This document shows positions 51,705 to 60,126 of a stretch of 64,000 nucleotides of DNA, piece by piece. This stretch comes from DASYFG01 sp036498565 (GTDB taxonomy: Bacteria > Bacillota > Bacilli > Lactobacillales > Lactobacillaceae), in the NCBI GenBank assembly GCA_036498565.1, contig DASYFG010000003.1, forward strand, positions 124,001 to 188,000, read 5' to 3'. The translations under genes were made by a program, and so were the position numbers. The notes below the pieces were generated by a model, which had not been told where the DNA came from, made no database searches, and worked only from the letters and a program-made list of their open reading frames with translations. How positions within the stretch are numbered: position 1 is the stretch's first letter; each line of letters opens with the position of its first letter.

Positions 51705-51738
51705 AAAAAAGGTCGTTGCGATTGCAACGACCTTTTTT
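51705..51738. terminator. Bidirectional intrinsic terminator
   Basis: AAAAAAGGTCGTTGC-gatt-GCAACGACCTTTTTT. Ends tRNA-Thr and the convergent HIT gene. Confidence 0.93.
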
Positions 51739-52189
51739 ATACATAATTTGTTTCTAGGTAAGATAGGATTTGTTGACGAATGCCATCGTGTTTCTCAGGT
51801 TGATAACGTTTGTCGGCGTCTTTCCAATTAGAAATGTCATATAACCAAACGGGCATGATTTGCATGTCTTCTGGCTCCCAGTTGAAACGCGGGAAAATGT
51901 GGGCGTGAAGAAAATGATCACCATTGCCAAGAATTTCATAGTTTAAACGAACAGGATCGACAGCATTTAAAATTGCATCACCTAAAATAGACATGTCTGT
52001 TAAAAATGCTTGTCGTTCGGCCAGAGGTAATTCATTTAGTGAACCAACTTCGCGCTTGGGCAAAAGTACGCAGTAGCCGGGCAAAAATTGCGTGTCGCCA
52101 AATACCGCATAACCCCCGTTGAGTTCTTTAATAACCATCGGATTGCTGCCGTTGATTGCTGATAAAATACGATTTTCAAACCATTCCAT
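51737..52189 (-). CDS. HIT-family nucleotide hydrolase
   Basis: 150 residues. The histidine-triad-like motif HFLHAHIFPR (about residues 91-100) carries the H-x-H core. An N-terminal GGYAVFGDTQFLPGYCVLLPKR matches the Ap4A hydrolase-like branch. It probably cleaves dinucleoside polyphosphates or nucleotide adducts in the cytoplasm. It starts four bases after the pepF stop, so it is cotranscribed with pepF. Confidence 0.85.
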   Translation of the reverse strand: MEWFENRILSAINGSNPMVIKELNGGYAVFGDTQFLPGYCVLLPKREVGSLNELPLAERQAFLTDMSILGDAILNAVDPVRLNYEILGNGDHFLHAHIFPRFNWEPEDMQIMPVWLYDISNWKDADKRYQPEKHDGIRQQILSYLETNYV

Positions 52190-52192
52190 TGC

Positions 52193-54001
52193 TTAGGCTC
52201 CTTTAATAAATTGAGCTGACAAATCCAAAAATTCTTGAATGTCGGCTTGAATCAAATCAGCGCCTGCTTGCCAGAAGTCTGGTTGCGTCAAATCTACGCC
52301 CAAATGCTTTTGGGCAAGTTCTTCGACCGGCATGTTGGCAGTGTCGCGCAGCAATGAAATGTACTTGTCTTCAAAGTTCGCGTCACCTTGCGCAGCGGCG
52401 TAAATGCCGGCGCTAAACAAGTAGCCGAACGTGTAAGGGAAGTTGTAGAAAGGTACGCTGTCAATAAAGAAGTGCAACTTTGAGCTCCAGAAATGAGGAT
52501 GAGTCACGTCCAAAGCACCATCAAATGCTTCGCGTTGGGCAGCGTCCATTAATTCATTCAAACGCGCCGGTGTGACCAAACCATTTTGCCGTTCTGCATA
52601 AAAACTGTCTTCAAACAAGAACCGGGCGCGGATGTTCAAAAACATGGCGATTGGATTGGTCATTTTGGCATCAAGCAAAACAACTTTTTCGGCGTCAGTT
52701 TGGGCGGCTTTAACGTTGGCGTCGGCGACGACCAATTCCGCAAAAGTTGAGGCGGTTTCGGCCACGTTCATCGCGTACATATCGCGCCACAACGGCAAAT
52801 CACGCAAAGTCCAAGAATGGAAACTGTGCCCCAATTCGTGCGCAATCGTTGCAGCGTCATTGACAGATCCTGTGTAAGTCAAGAAAATCCGGCTTTCGTG
52901 CAAATCCGGCACGGATTCCATGTAACCGCCGGGTTGTTTGCCGGGGCGATTTTCACTTTCAATCCAATTCTTTTCAAACGCCATTTGGGCAAAATCAGCC
53001 ATTTTTGGCGAGAATTTGGCAAAATTATCAATGATAAAGTGCGCAGCATCATCGTAGGACACGTCTTTTTCCACGTAGTCGCCGAGCTTTGTAATCGGTG
53101 CAACTTGATCTTGCCAACCCAATTGATCCAGTCCTAACAAAGCTTTTTTGCGATCGAAGTAAGGCTTGAAAATGCCTTTGTTGGCATCAACCACGCCCCA
53201 CATCGCGTCCAAAGTCGCTTTGGACATCCGATTTTGTTCTAACGGCTTTTCCAAATAATGCGTGTAACCATGTGCTTTTTGCGTCGTCAAACGAAAACCA
53301 GCCAAGTGATTTAATGTGTCGGCGCTTAAGTTTTCGGCTTGGCCCCACATGTGTTCGTAGGCAGCCATGATGCGCGCGCGCGTGGCGTTGTCGGCCTCGC
53401 CGTCCAACATATTCAACGCTTGACCGGCTGAAATTGTTTGCTCAACGCCGTTAGCATCGGTGTATGTCAAGCTCAAGCCCGCCGAAATGGTGTCATAATG
53501 CTTTGACCATGCGCTCTGGCCGTCCAAATTCAACGTGTTAATCAGTTGTTCGGTGCCTTCATCCAGCAAACGCGCGGCTGCTTGCCGCGTTTCGTCCAAG
53601 AAAAAGGCAATGTCGGGCAAATCCGTTTGCAAACGTGCAAAATCAGTGTCGCTCAACGCCGCTAAGTGCTTGCTGAATTTGTCCATTGGCGCGGTAAACT
53701 CCACGTCCAATGCATCGATTTTGGCAAAATGAGGGGGATAAACGGCGTTGCCGTAGTCCACGGAACTCCAACCCGTCACGAACAAATTCACGGTGCCCAA
53801 ACCACTTTGAATCGTTTGCGCCCAGTTAGCAAGTTGCGTCAATGTGCTAAAATCACCGTCAGCAGTAACGTGATAGTCGTTAACTGCCTTTGTAAAAGCA
53901 GCGGTTTGCGTGGCGATCCAGTCGTATTTTTCAGCGAGTTGTGGTGACGTAATGCCACCTGGGTAGATGCTATCCAAGTCCCAATTTTGTGAGTAAGTCA
54001 T
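52193..54001 (-). CDS. pepF: Oligoendopeptidase F
   Basis: 602 residues. M3B zinc metallopeptidase with HELGH (zinc site, near residue 383) in the context IAHELGHSFHSW, and the downstream Glu ligand in NVAETASTFAEL. It cuts imported peptides of about 7-17 residues in the cytoplasm. Start set at the ATG at 54001 because AAAGGATGAG lies at the right distance; an ATG three codons earlier falls within the RBS. It leads a two-gene unit with the HIT gene and complements Opp and PepO elsewhere in the window. Confidence 0.95.
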   Translation of the reverse strand: MTYSQNWDLDSIYPGGITSPQLAEKYDWIATQTAAFTKAVNDYHVTADGDFSTLTQLANWAQTIQSGLGTVNLFVTGWSSVDYGNAVYPPHFAKIDALDVEFTAPMDKFSKHLAALSDTDFARLQTDLPDIAFFLDETRQAAARLLDEGTEQLINTLNLDGQSAWSKHYDTISAGLSLTYTDANGVEQTISAGQALNMLDGEADNATRARIMAAYEHMWGQAENLSADTLNHLAGFRLTTQKAHGYTHYLEKPLEQNRMSKATLDAMWGVVDANKGIFKPYFDRKKALLGLDQLGWQDQVAPITKLGDYVEKDVSYDDAAHFIIDNFAKFSPKMADFAQMAFEKNWIESENRPGKQPGGYMESVPDLHESRIFLTYTGSVNDAATIAHELGHSFHSWTLRDLPLWRDMYAMNVAETASTFAELVVADANVKAAQTDAEKVVLLDAKMTNPIAMFLNIRARFLFEDSFYAERQNGLVTPARLNELMDAAQREAFDGALDVTHPHFWSSKLHFFIDSVPFYNFPYTFGYLFSAGIYAAAQGDANFEDKYISLLRDTANMPVEELAQKHLGVDLTQPDFWQAGADLIQADIQEFLDLSAQFIKGA

Positions 54002-54077
54002 AAATCTCATCCTTTCGTTATCTATTTTTAATGATACTACTTTTAACCAAGAAACGCATGCCCACGGGTAGGAAATG

Positions 54078-54086
54078 TGCTAAACT
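54078..54086 (+). promoter_or_regulatory. Extended -10 of the alpha/beta hydrolase gene
   Basis: TG-C-TAAACT (54078-54086), identical to the rlmD and oppA elements; an RBS TAGGAG follows. Confidence 0.6.
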
Positions 54087-54108
54087 ATTAGTTTAGGAGT
54101 TATACAAC

Positions 54109-55038
54109 ATGAAATTATGGACAAAATGGGCGCTAGGTGGCGCCTCGGCGTTGGCAATTGGTTTGTTTGCCGCCGGTAATTATTTTTTTGATGTCGCACA
54201 GGCGCGTTATGCGCCCGGCAACCATCCAGATGCTTTGCGCGAAAAATCTAATCCGCTTTATGAAGATGAAAAAACATTCTTGGCTTTGGACAAACAAACC
54301 TGGCACATTACGACTAAAGATGGCTTGAAGTTGGACGCGTGGTACGTACCAGCCGCCAAACCAACGACCAAAACAGCGGTCCTAGCCCACGGTTGGCACA
54401 ATAACAAAACGACGATGGCTGTCTATGGCCAATTGTTCCGCACGCTTGGTTATAATGTGTTGATCCCCGATGATCGCGCAGCCGGTGATTCACAAGGTAA
54501 ATATGTCGGCTATGGTTACTTGGATCGCCGTGATTACATTCAATGGTTGAACAAAGTCGTCGACAAAAACGGTACCGACAGCCAAATCGTGATGATGGGG
54601 ATGTCGATGGGCGCGGCGGCCACCATGATGACGGCTGGCGAAAGCGACGTGCCAACCCAAGTCAAAGCATTTATCGAAGATGCTGGCTTTACGAGTGTCA
54701 AAGACGAATTGAGCTTCCAAGCCGGTGCAATGTATCACATTCCGGCGTTTCCGTTGATTGATATTGTGTCAGGCATTTCCAAAGTGCGGGCGGGTTACAC
54801 GTATGGTGAAGCCAGCGCGCTTGAAGCCGTCAAACGCAACAAGCGGCCGATGTTTTTCATACACGGTGGCCACGATACGTTTGTGCCGACCAAGATGGTG
54901 TATCAGCTGTATGATGCGGCCAAAGGCCCTAAAGAATTATGGGTTGCACCCGGATCTGAACACGTTCAAAGTTTGACAGATCACCGCACCGAATATTACG
55001 CACGCGTGAAAGCATTTTTGGCAAAGTACGTGAAATAA
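54109..55038 (+). CDS. Membrane-anchored alpha/beta hydrolase
   Basis: 309 residues. One N-terminal membrane helix (about 8-28), then a serine hydrolase domain: oxyanion region LAHGWHNNK, nucleophile elbow GMSMGAAA (about residue 163), acid near HGGHDTFVP, and histidine in GSEHVQS. Similar proteins are esterases or lipases facing the outside; the substrate is unknown. Monocistronic. Confidence 0.9.
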   Translation: MKLWTKWALGGASALAIGLFAAGNYFFDVAQARYAPGNHPDALREKSNPLYEDEKTFLALDKQTWHITTKDGLKLDAWYVPAAKPTTKTAVLAHGWHNNKTTMAVYGQLFRTLGYNVLIPDDRAAGDSQGKYVGYGYLDRRDYIQWLNKVVDKNGTDSQIVMMGMSMGAAATMMTAGESDVPTQVKAFIEDAGFTSVKDELSFQAGAMYHIPAFPLIDIVSGISKVRAGYTYGEASALEAVKRNKRPMFFIHGGHDTFVPTKMVYQLYDAAKGPKELWVAPGSEHVQSLTDHRTEYYARVKAFLAKYVK

Positions 55039-55039
55039 C

Positions 55040-55068
55040 TTGACGGACAAGACGCGGCGGTCTATACT
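55040..55068 (+). promoter_or_regulatory. Promoter of a short attenuated transcript
   Basis: TTGACG (55040-55045), 17-bp spacer, TATACT (55063-55068). Confidence 0.75.
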
Positions 55069-55074
55069 AAAAGA

Positions 55075-55142
55075 CGACCAACTGAGGAAGTTATCTATCT
55101 TCCTACCCGCCGCCAATTCTTCGGAGTTGGCGGCGTTTTTTT
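55075..55142 (+). ncRNA. Short leader or small RNA ending in a terminator
   Basis: From the predicted start, two hairpins follow: GGAAG-N8-CTTCC (about 55086-55103) and GCCGCCAA-N10-TTGGCGGC (55109-55134) with T7. The 68-nt transcript ends 35 bases before the DUF1054 gene. Either an attenuator of that gene or an independent small RNA. No peptide frame of note is present. Confidence 0.6.
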
Positions 55143-55177
55143 ATTGAGAGTGCGAGAGACTTTCGCGGAGGAATTCA

Positions 55178-55762
55178 ATGTTTACAAAAGCAGATTTTGA
55201 TATTTTTAAAACGGACATGACGCTTGAGGCGCGCATGGATGCGATTAAAAATATCATCGATCCAAAATTCGAGGCGTTCGCCCAACAAGTGTTGCCGATT
55301 TTAAATGAAGACGGCCAAACATGGACGGCACATGTCGCCAAACACTTGCGCCGAACGGTTTACCCGCCCGATAATACGTGGGTGGCTTTTGCGCCCAACA
55401 AGCGCGGTTACAAAATGATGCCGCATTTTGAGTTGGGCATTTGGGAAGACAATGTTTATCTATGGCTGGCGGTTTTGGAGAATATGAAACCAAATGCTGA
55501 ATTGGTGCAACGTTTGGTTGATTTGACGCCTGATTATGCGGCATTGCCAGATCACTTCGTGTTGAGTGCCGATCATATGGTTAACGTGGTCCAACCGCTC
55601 GCACAAGTACCGGCGTTAATCGAACGCTACGGCCAAGTGAAAAAGTCAGAGGTCATCGTCGGCCTGCGAATTGCCGATGTTGACGCGGACGAAACCATGC
55701 CAGCACAACTATTGACCGCCTTGCGCGAATTAATACCACTGTATGAAAAACTCCGCTCGTGA
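55178..55762 (+). CDS. DUF1054 / UPF0637 family protein (YktB-like)
   Basis: 194 residues. It matches B. subtilis YktB: HVAKHLRRTVYPPDNTWVAF and NKRGYKMMPHFELGIW are conserved. Cytoplasmic, function unknown. The RBS GGAGG is just upstream, following a terminator hairpin, so expression depends on readthrough or on a promoter inside that leader. Confidence 0.88.
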   Translation: MFTKADFDIFKTDMTLEARMDAIKNIIDPKFEAFAQQVLPILNEDGQTWTAHVAKHLRRTVYPPDNTWVAFAPNKRGYKMMPHFELGIWEDNVYLWLAVLENMKPNAELVQRLVDLTPDYAALPDHFVLSADHMVNVVQPLAQVPALIERYGQVKKSEVIVGLRIADVDADETMPAQLLTALRELIPLYEKLRS

Positions 55763-55791
55763 TATCTCATTAATCGAGGACATATAATCTT

Positions 55792-56040
55792 ATGGATAAA
55801 ATTTCTGCAAGTATTGCCGTTATTATTGGTGTATTGAGTTTGTTAATTGGTTTTCAAACCTCAAAGGCGACAACAAAAAAAGAATTTGATGACGACTCAC
55901 CTGTGTTTGTTGATGAACCGCTTATTTTTGTTTTGCACTGGGTCATGCGGCCCTTGTTTGGTAACGCTGCGTATAAATACGCACTTTTATTATTTGGCAG
56001 CTTGTCCATCGTCGTTGGGCTGATATTGATTATTCATTAA
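55792..56040 (+). CDS. Small membrane protein, unknown function
   Basis: 82 residues with two hydrophobic segments (about 6-24 and 62-81) separated by an acidic, aromatic middle (EFDDDSPVF). The RBS GAGGA lies about 13 bases upstream. It is 29 bases after the DUF1054 gene and ends at a clear terminator, so it is likely cotranscribed with DUF1054. Confidence 0.7.
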   Translation: MDKISASIAVIIGVLSLLIGFQTSKATTKKEFDDDSPVFVDEPLIFVLHWVMRPLFGNAAYKYALLLFGSLSIVVGLILIIH

Positions 56041-56042
56041 TG

Positions 56043-56074
56043 AAAAAACTACTTCAGAAATGAAGTAGTTTTTT
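56043..56074 (+). terminator. Terminator
   Basis: AAAAAACTACTTC-agaaat-GAAGTAGTTTTTT. Confidence 0.9.
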
Positions 56075-56101
56075 ACTGAACAAAATGCGTTAAAGTGACT
56101 A

Positions 56102-56671
56102 TTATTTGCGAATAATTCGGAGCAAGTCATCGGGCGAAAGATGTTCCGCCGCCAAGAAAATTTCCGTAAATTCGCTCGGACTTTCGGGCACGGGTTGAAT
56201 TAACCAATTAAAAATCATGTGCACAAAGCCAGTGGTGTAAAGATCTAGCGCGTAATAAGTGGGTAAATCTAGCTTGTTTTTGCTGGTTTCAGACTGATCT
56301 GAAGCGGCCGTGCGCTCAATGAGCAGTTGCACAAGGCTCGGCACAAAGTTGGCGTCGCCGTTCTCGCCCGCCAAAATCCGCAAAGCTTCACGGTTCGCAT
56401 AAAACCAATTAAAGGTTGAAATGACCGAACGATAAGGCGAAGGCTGCGTATCATCAATGCGCGCGCGGATTTCATTGGTGAAATTCGCCTCGATTTTGGC
56501 GAGTAAATCTGGCTTGTCCAAATAATGCAGATAAAAAGTGCCCCGCGAAATGTCGGCGCGACTGATGATATCGGTAATGGTCACGTGGTGATAGCCTTTT
56601 TGTGCCATTAAAGTCAAAAAACTGCGTTGGATTTTGGCGCGCGTCCGCGCATTCATATCGTCGTGTTTCAT
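56102..56671 (-). CDS. TetR/AcrR-family regulator
   Basis: 189 residues. N-terminal TetR HTH (about 10-55: ITDIISRADISRGTFYLHYLDK), then a ligand-binding domain of the type seen beside YhgE genes. Start at the ATG at 56671 because GGAGG lies directly before it; an upstream ATG is part of the RBS. It is divergent from a YhgE/Pip gene and most likely represses it. Promoter TTGATT, 17 bp, TACAAT on the minus strand, overlapped by the palindrome ATACATTGTAT. Confidence 0.9.
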   Translation of the reverse strand: MKHDDMNARTRAKIQRSFLTLMAQKGYHHVTITDIISRADISRGTFYLHYLDKPDLLAKIEANFTNEIRARIDDTQPSPYRSVISTFNWFYANREALRILAGENGDANFVPSLVQLLIERTAASDQSETSKNKLDLPTYYALDLYTTGFVHMIFNWLIQPVPESPSEFTEIFLAAEHLSPDDLLRIIRK

Positions 56672-56688
56672 GCGAACCTCCATTTACT

Positions 56689-56699
56689 ATACATTGTAT
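56689..56699. promoter_or_regulatory. Palindrome at the TetR gene promoter
   Basis: ATACATTGTAT overlaps the TetR gene's -10 (TACAAT on the minus strand). Candidate autoregulatory operator. Confidence 0.4.
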
Positions 56700-56712
56700 C
56701 TAGTGTTGTCGA

Positions 56713-56747
56713 TTGAATCAAGTCTGCAACAGCGTTACAATAACGCT
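56713..56747 (+). promoter_or_regulatory. YhgE promoter with 17-bp palindrome
   Basis: TTGAAT (56713-56718), 17-bp spacer, TACAAT (56736-56741). AGCGTTA-CAA-TAACGCT (56731-56747), a perfect palindrome, covers the -10. It is the best candidate operator for the divergent TetR regulator. Confidence 0.65.
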
Positions 56748-56766
56748 TAATTGATGGAGGTGTGTG

Positions 56767-59127
56767 ATGTTTGCAGAGTGGCGATTTATGCGACAGAATC
56801 GATTTTTATTTGTTGTTTTAACGGCGTTGGTGCTAGTACCAACTATCTACGCCGTGATTTTTTTGGGTTCATTGTGGAACGCGTACACGCAGACACAGAA
56901 TTTGCCAGTTGCGGTGGTAAATCATGACCAGCGTGTCCGATATAATGGCAAAAATATTCAAATTGGCGCGGATTTAGTGGCCAATTTGAAAAAGTCTAAG
57001 CAACTAGATTTCCAATTTGTCAGTGATCAACAAGCGCAAAAAGGCTTGAAAAACGGCGATTATTACACGGTGATCACGGTGCCGAAAGATTTTTCCAAAA
57101 ATGCGACAACTTTGTTGGCGGCACAACCCCAAAAGATACAATTACGCTACCAAACCAGCGCCGGGCACAGCTATATCGCGATGAAAATGTCCGAATCAGC
57201 CGTTACGAAATTGAATCAAAAAATCAGCGCGCAAGTGTCAGAACTTTACGCCAAAACTTTGTTTGCCAACATTGATAAATTAGCTGACGGCTATCAAACT
57301 GCGGGCGATAACAGTCAAAAGTTAGCCGACGGTAGCACTAAAATTGACGCAAGCAGCCAAACTTTGGCCAATGGATTACAAAAACTAGCCGCTTCAACGC
57401 TGACATTTGATAATGGGGCGCAGACGTTGACGCAAGGTCTGGCGCAATACACAACGGGCGTGGCGCAAGTGGCGGACGGCAGCCAGCAGGTCACCGCTGG
57501 TTTGACAGAAATCAACCAGCAAAAAGGTGCGCTACAAACGGGCGTGGGGAAGTTAGCCACAGGCGGCCAGCAGTTGCAAACTGGTGTTCAACAATACACC
57601 GCGGGTGTGGGCAAAGTTGATGCCGGCGCAAAACAGCTCAATGACGGCCTGAAAACCTTGCAAGCAGCCGCCAACAACCCCCATCAAGCCCAGCAATTAG
57701 CCACGTTGCAAAAAGGTTTAACGGCCTACCAAGCAGGTCTAGCCGATTTGAAAGCAGCTACGGATGATACGCAAAGTCAGCCTATTTTAGCGACAATGAC
57801 GAAAGTAAGTGGCAGTGTACAAAAGCTATTGGAAGTGGTGGACGAAGGTCAGTTTACGCAAGCCCAACAGTCAGCCTTGGTAACGCCAATCAACAGTTTG
57901 ACGGCGCAGTTAGAAACGTTATCCAAGCAACTCGACACAGCTAATCAACAAAAGCAGGAATTATCCCAAGCCGTCAACCAACTCCAAACAAACTTCGGCT
58001 CACCAGATGAACCGCAAACAATTGCCGGCGGCGTGACAACTTTGATGCAACAAGTCGCGCAATCAAAAACAGCGATTAACCAATTGGCCGGTGGTAGTGC
58101 GCAAGTCGCGGGCGGTTTGGACGCCTTGCAACAACAGAATGCAACGTTGAACAGCGGCGCCCAACAACTCACGACGGGCTTGAATCAATTACAAACGCAA
58201 ATCACACCGCTGACGACGGGCATTGCCACTTTGACGGCAGGTAGTCAAAGTGTCACCAATGGTGCCAATGCGTTAACGGCCAACAATAATTCGTTGTTAA
58301 GCGGTGCGCAACAACTGACTGACGGCGCTAATCAATTAGAAAGCGGCAGTCAACAGTTAGCCAACGGTGCAAGTCAACTGCCAATCGCATTGGGTCAGGT
58401 CGCCAGTGGCAACCAACAATTAGCGGATAAATTACGGCAAACGAGCCAACAAGCACAAGTCACACCGGGAAGCGCTAAAGACAATCAGTTAGCCCAACCA
58501 ACTCAGCTAAAACACGATGAATTAGATGATGTCGCCAACAACGGGACCGGCATGGCGCCCTATATGATGTCCGTTGGATTGTATGTCGCATTTGTGGCGT
58601 TTAATATGATGATGGACATGGTCACACCACGTGCGCCGTTCAAACGAGTTTGGTCGTGGTGGTTGAGTAAGTTGAGTTTGCTCGCCGGCTTTTCAATTGT
58701 GGCAACCGGTTTGATGTATGGTGCGACAATTGTGATTTTAGGCTTGAACCCCGTGGCACCGTGGGCAACGTTTGGTCTGTTGCTGCTCAGTGCGTTTGTA
58801 TTTGGTTTGCTAGTGACACTACTCAATGTTTGGCTGGGCAAACCAGGGGCATTTGTGGCGTTGATTTTGCTGGTTTTGCAATTGAGTACGTCGGCGGGAA
58901 CTTATCCAATTGAACTGTCGGGTGGTTTTTATCGCGCCTTACATCCTTGGCTGCCAATGACTTACGTGGTGGATGCCTTACGGCACACAATGATGATTGG
59001 CACGGCACCCGGTCAAAGTTTGTGGATATTACTTGGCTTTTTCACCCTCTTTTTACTTATTTGGGCCGCGTATTATTGGACGCACGCCAAAAAGCTCACA
59101 CTAAAAAAACGCTCGGCAGAAGCCTAG
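56767..59127 (+). CDS. YhgE/Pip-family membrane protein 1
   Basis: 786 residues. One N-terminal membrane helix (about 10-32), a long extracellular region (about 33-590) of Gln/Ala/Thr-rich repeats with recurrent LxxGxxQLxxG heptad-like units, and five C-terminal helices (about 595-775) resembling ABC-2 permeases. The family includes phage-infection protein (Pip) of Lactococcus and ESX-type secretion accessory proteins. The ATG at 56767 has GGAGG upstream. Regulated, by context, by the divergent TetR gene. A second member starts at 62959. Confidence 0.92.
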   Translation: MFAEWRFMRQNRFLFVVLTALVLVPTIYAVIFLGSLWNAYTQTQNLPVAVVNHDQRVRYNGKNIQIGADLVANLKKSKQLDFQFVSDQQAQKGLKNGDYYTVITVPKDFSKNATTLLAAQPQKIQLRYQTSAGHSYIAMKMSESAVTKLNQKISAQVSELYAKTLFANIDKLADGYQTAGDNSQKLADGSTKIDASSQTLANGLQKLAASTLTFDNGAQTLTQGLAQYTTGVAQVADGSQQVTAGLTEINQQKGALQTGVGKLATGGQQLQTGVQQYTAGVGKVDAGAKQLNDGLKTLQAAANNPHQAQQLATLQKGLTAYQAGLADLKAATDDTQSQPILATMTKVSGSVQKLLEVVDEGQFTQAQQSALVTPINSLTAQLETLSKQLDTANQQKQELSQAVNQLQTNFGSPDEPQTIAGGVTTLMQQVAQSKTAINQLAGGSAQVAGGLDALQQQNATLNSGAQQLTTGLNQLQTQITPLTTGIATLTAGSQSVTNGANALTANNNSLLSGAQQLTDGANQLESGSQQLANGASQLPIALGQVASGNQQLADKLRQTSQQAQVTPGSAKDNQLAQPTQLKHDELDDVANNGTGMAPYMMSVGLYVAFVAFNMMMDMVTPRAPFKRVWSWWLSKLSLLAGFSIVATGLMYGATIVILGLNPVAPWATFGLLLLSAFVFGLLVTLLNVWLGKPGAFVALILLVLQLSTSAGTYPIELSGGFYRALHPWLPMTYVVDALRHTMMIGTAPGQSLWILLGFFTLFLLIWAAYYWTHAKKLTLKKRSAEA

Positions 59128-59137
59128 CGCTTTTTTT
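59103..59137. terminator. Intrinsic terminator between convergent genes
   Basis: AAAAAAACGCT ... AGCGCTTTTTTT with a 12-nt loop. One base in the stem is bulged. Shared by YhgE 1 and the RpiR gene. Confidence 0.7.
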
Positions 59138-59981
59138 AGTGGCTACGTGTTTCTTCAATCACATCACGCATGACATCGACCACATCTTGTGTTTCGCCGG
59201 CTAAACGAGATCCAGTGAGCGTAAAGAGCGTGTCGATCAGCGTGATTTGGGCAATCAATGAACTCATCGATTCACTCCGGAAGTTCACTTCCTCGGCCAA
59301 AGACAACAAGACAACGTCGGCAAGTTTGGCTAACGGAGATTGTTGATAGGAGGTGATGGCGACGACTTTGACATGATTTTGCTTGAGTTTTTCGGCAATT
59401 AAGACGGTGTCTTTGTTACGACCAGAATGCGAAATCACGACCGCTACATCTTCAGACGTGAGCTTGACAGCCTGCATTAATTGAATATCGTAATCAGGAT
59501 GCGCCGTCACGTCAATTGGCGTGCGCAGGAATTTGTGATACGCATTAAAAGCAACAATTGAGCTGCCACCGATACCAAAGAAGCCAACCCGACGCGCATT
59601 GATGAGCCAATCGGCCACTTGGTTGAGTTGCGCCACTTCAAGTTGTGCTAACGTCGTGTCGAGTGCATTTTGCGCCCCGGCGAAGACTTTATTGGCAACC
59701 GCTTGTGTGTCATCCGTATCAGTGATTTCACCAAAAAACGATTCCGAGCGCTCTTGCGTATTAGCAGTGGCCAAAGCCACACTGAAATCACGAAAAGAAT
59801 CAAAGCCCATTTTTTTGGCAAAACGAGAAATGGTGGCCGTTGAAAGGCCGCTAGCAAGCGCCATTTCTTGAATCGTGGCATCGGTTGCGCTCGCGGCGTT
59901 ATTCAAAAGATAGGTGACTAATTTTTGGTCCGAACCGCGGTAATGACGGGCATTCGCGCGTAACATCTGGATTAAATTCAT
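59136..59981 (-). CDS. RpiR-family sugar-phosphate regulator
   Basis: 281 residues from the ATG at 59981, which has AAAGGAG upstream. N-terminal HTH_6 domain (about 1-77, with LSTATISRFAKKMGF) and C-terminal SIS sugar-phosphate-binding domain (about 105-240, with FGIGGSSIVAFNAY and VVISHSGRNKDT). It probably senses a phosphorylated sugar acid such as 6-phosphogluconate and controls the divergent gnd and gntK genes. That ligand is an inference from context. Confidence 0.93.
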   Translation of the reverse strand: MNLIQMLRANARHYRGSDQKLVTYLLNNAASATDATIQEMALASGLSTATISRFAKKMGFDSFRDFSVALATANTQERSESFFGEITDTDDTQAVANKVFAGAQNALDTTLAQLEVAQLNQVADWLINARRVGFFGIGGSSIVAFNAYHKFLRTPIDVTAHPDYDIQLMQAVKLTSEDVAVVISHSGRNKDTVLIAEKLKQNHVKVVAITSYQQSPLAKLADVVLLSLAEEVNFRSESMSSLIAQITLIDTLFTLTGSRLAGETQDVVDVMRDVIEETRSH

Positions 59982-60044
59982 CGTGGCTCCTTTCTCTGCT
60001 GTCAATTCAGTACTTTGTAAATATTATTAAACCACGTAAGAAAT

Positions 60045-60079
60045 TTTTTTACAATTAACTACTTGCTTTTTGTAAAAAA
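60045..60079. promoter_or_regulatory. Inverted repeat at the gnd promoter, candidate RpiR operator
   Basis: TTTTTTACAA-N15-TTGTAAAAAA, perfect 10-bp arms. It brackets the gnd -35. A further TTGTAAA half-site lies at 60015-60021. Confidence 0.6.
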
Positions 60080-60091
60080 TTTTCATAAAAT
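60063..60091 (+). promoter_or_regulatory. gnd promoter
   Basis: TTGCTT (60063-60068), 17-bp spacer, TAAAAT (60086-60091). Confidence 0.65.
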
Positions 60092-60126
60092 ATAGCTATA
60101 CAATAAATCAAAGAGGTATGAAACTC

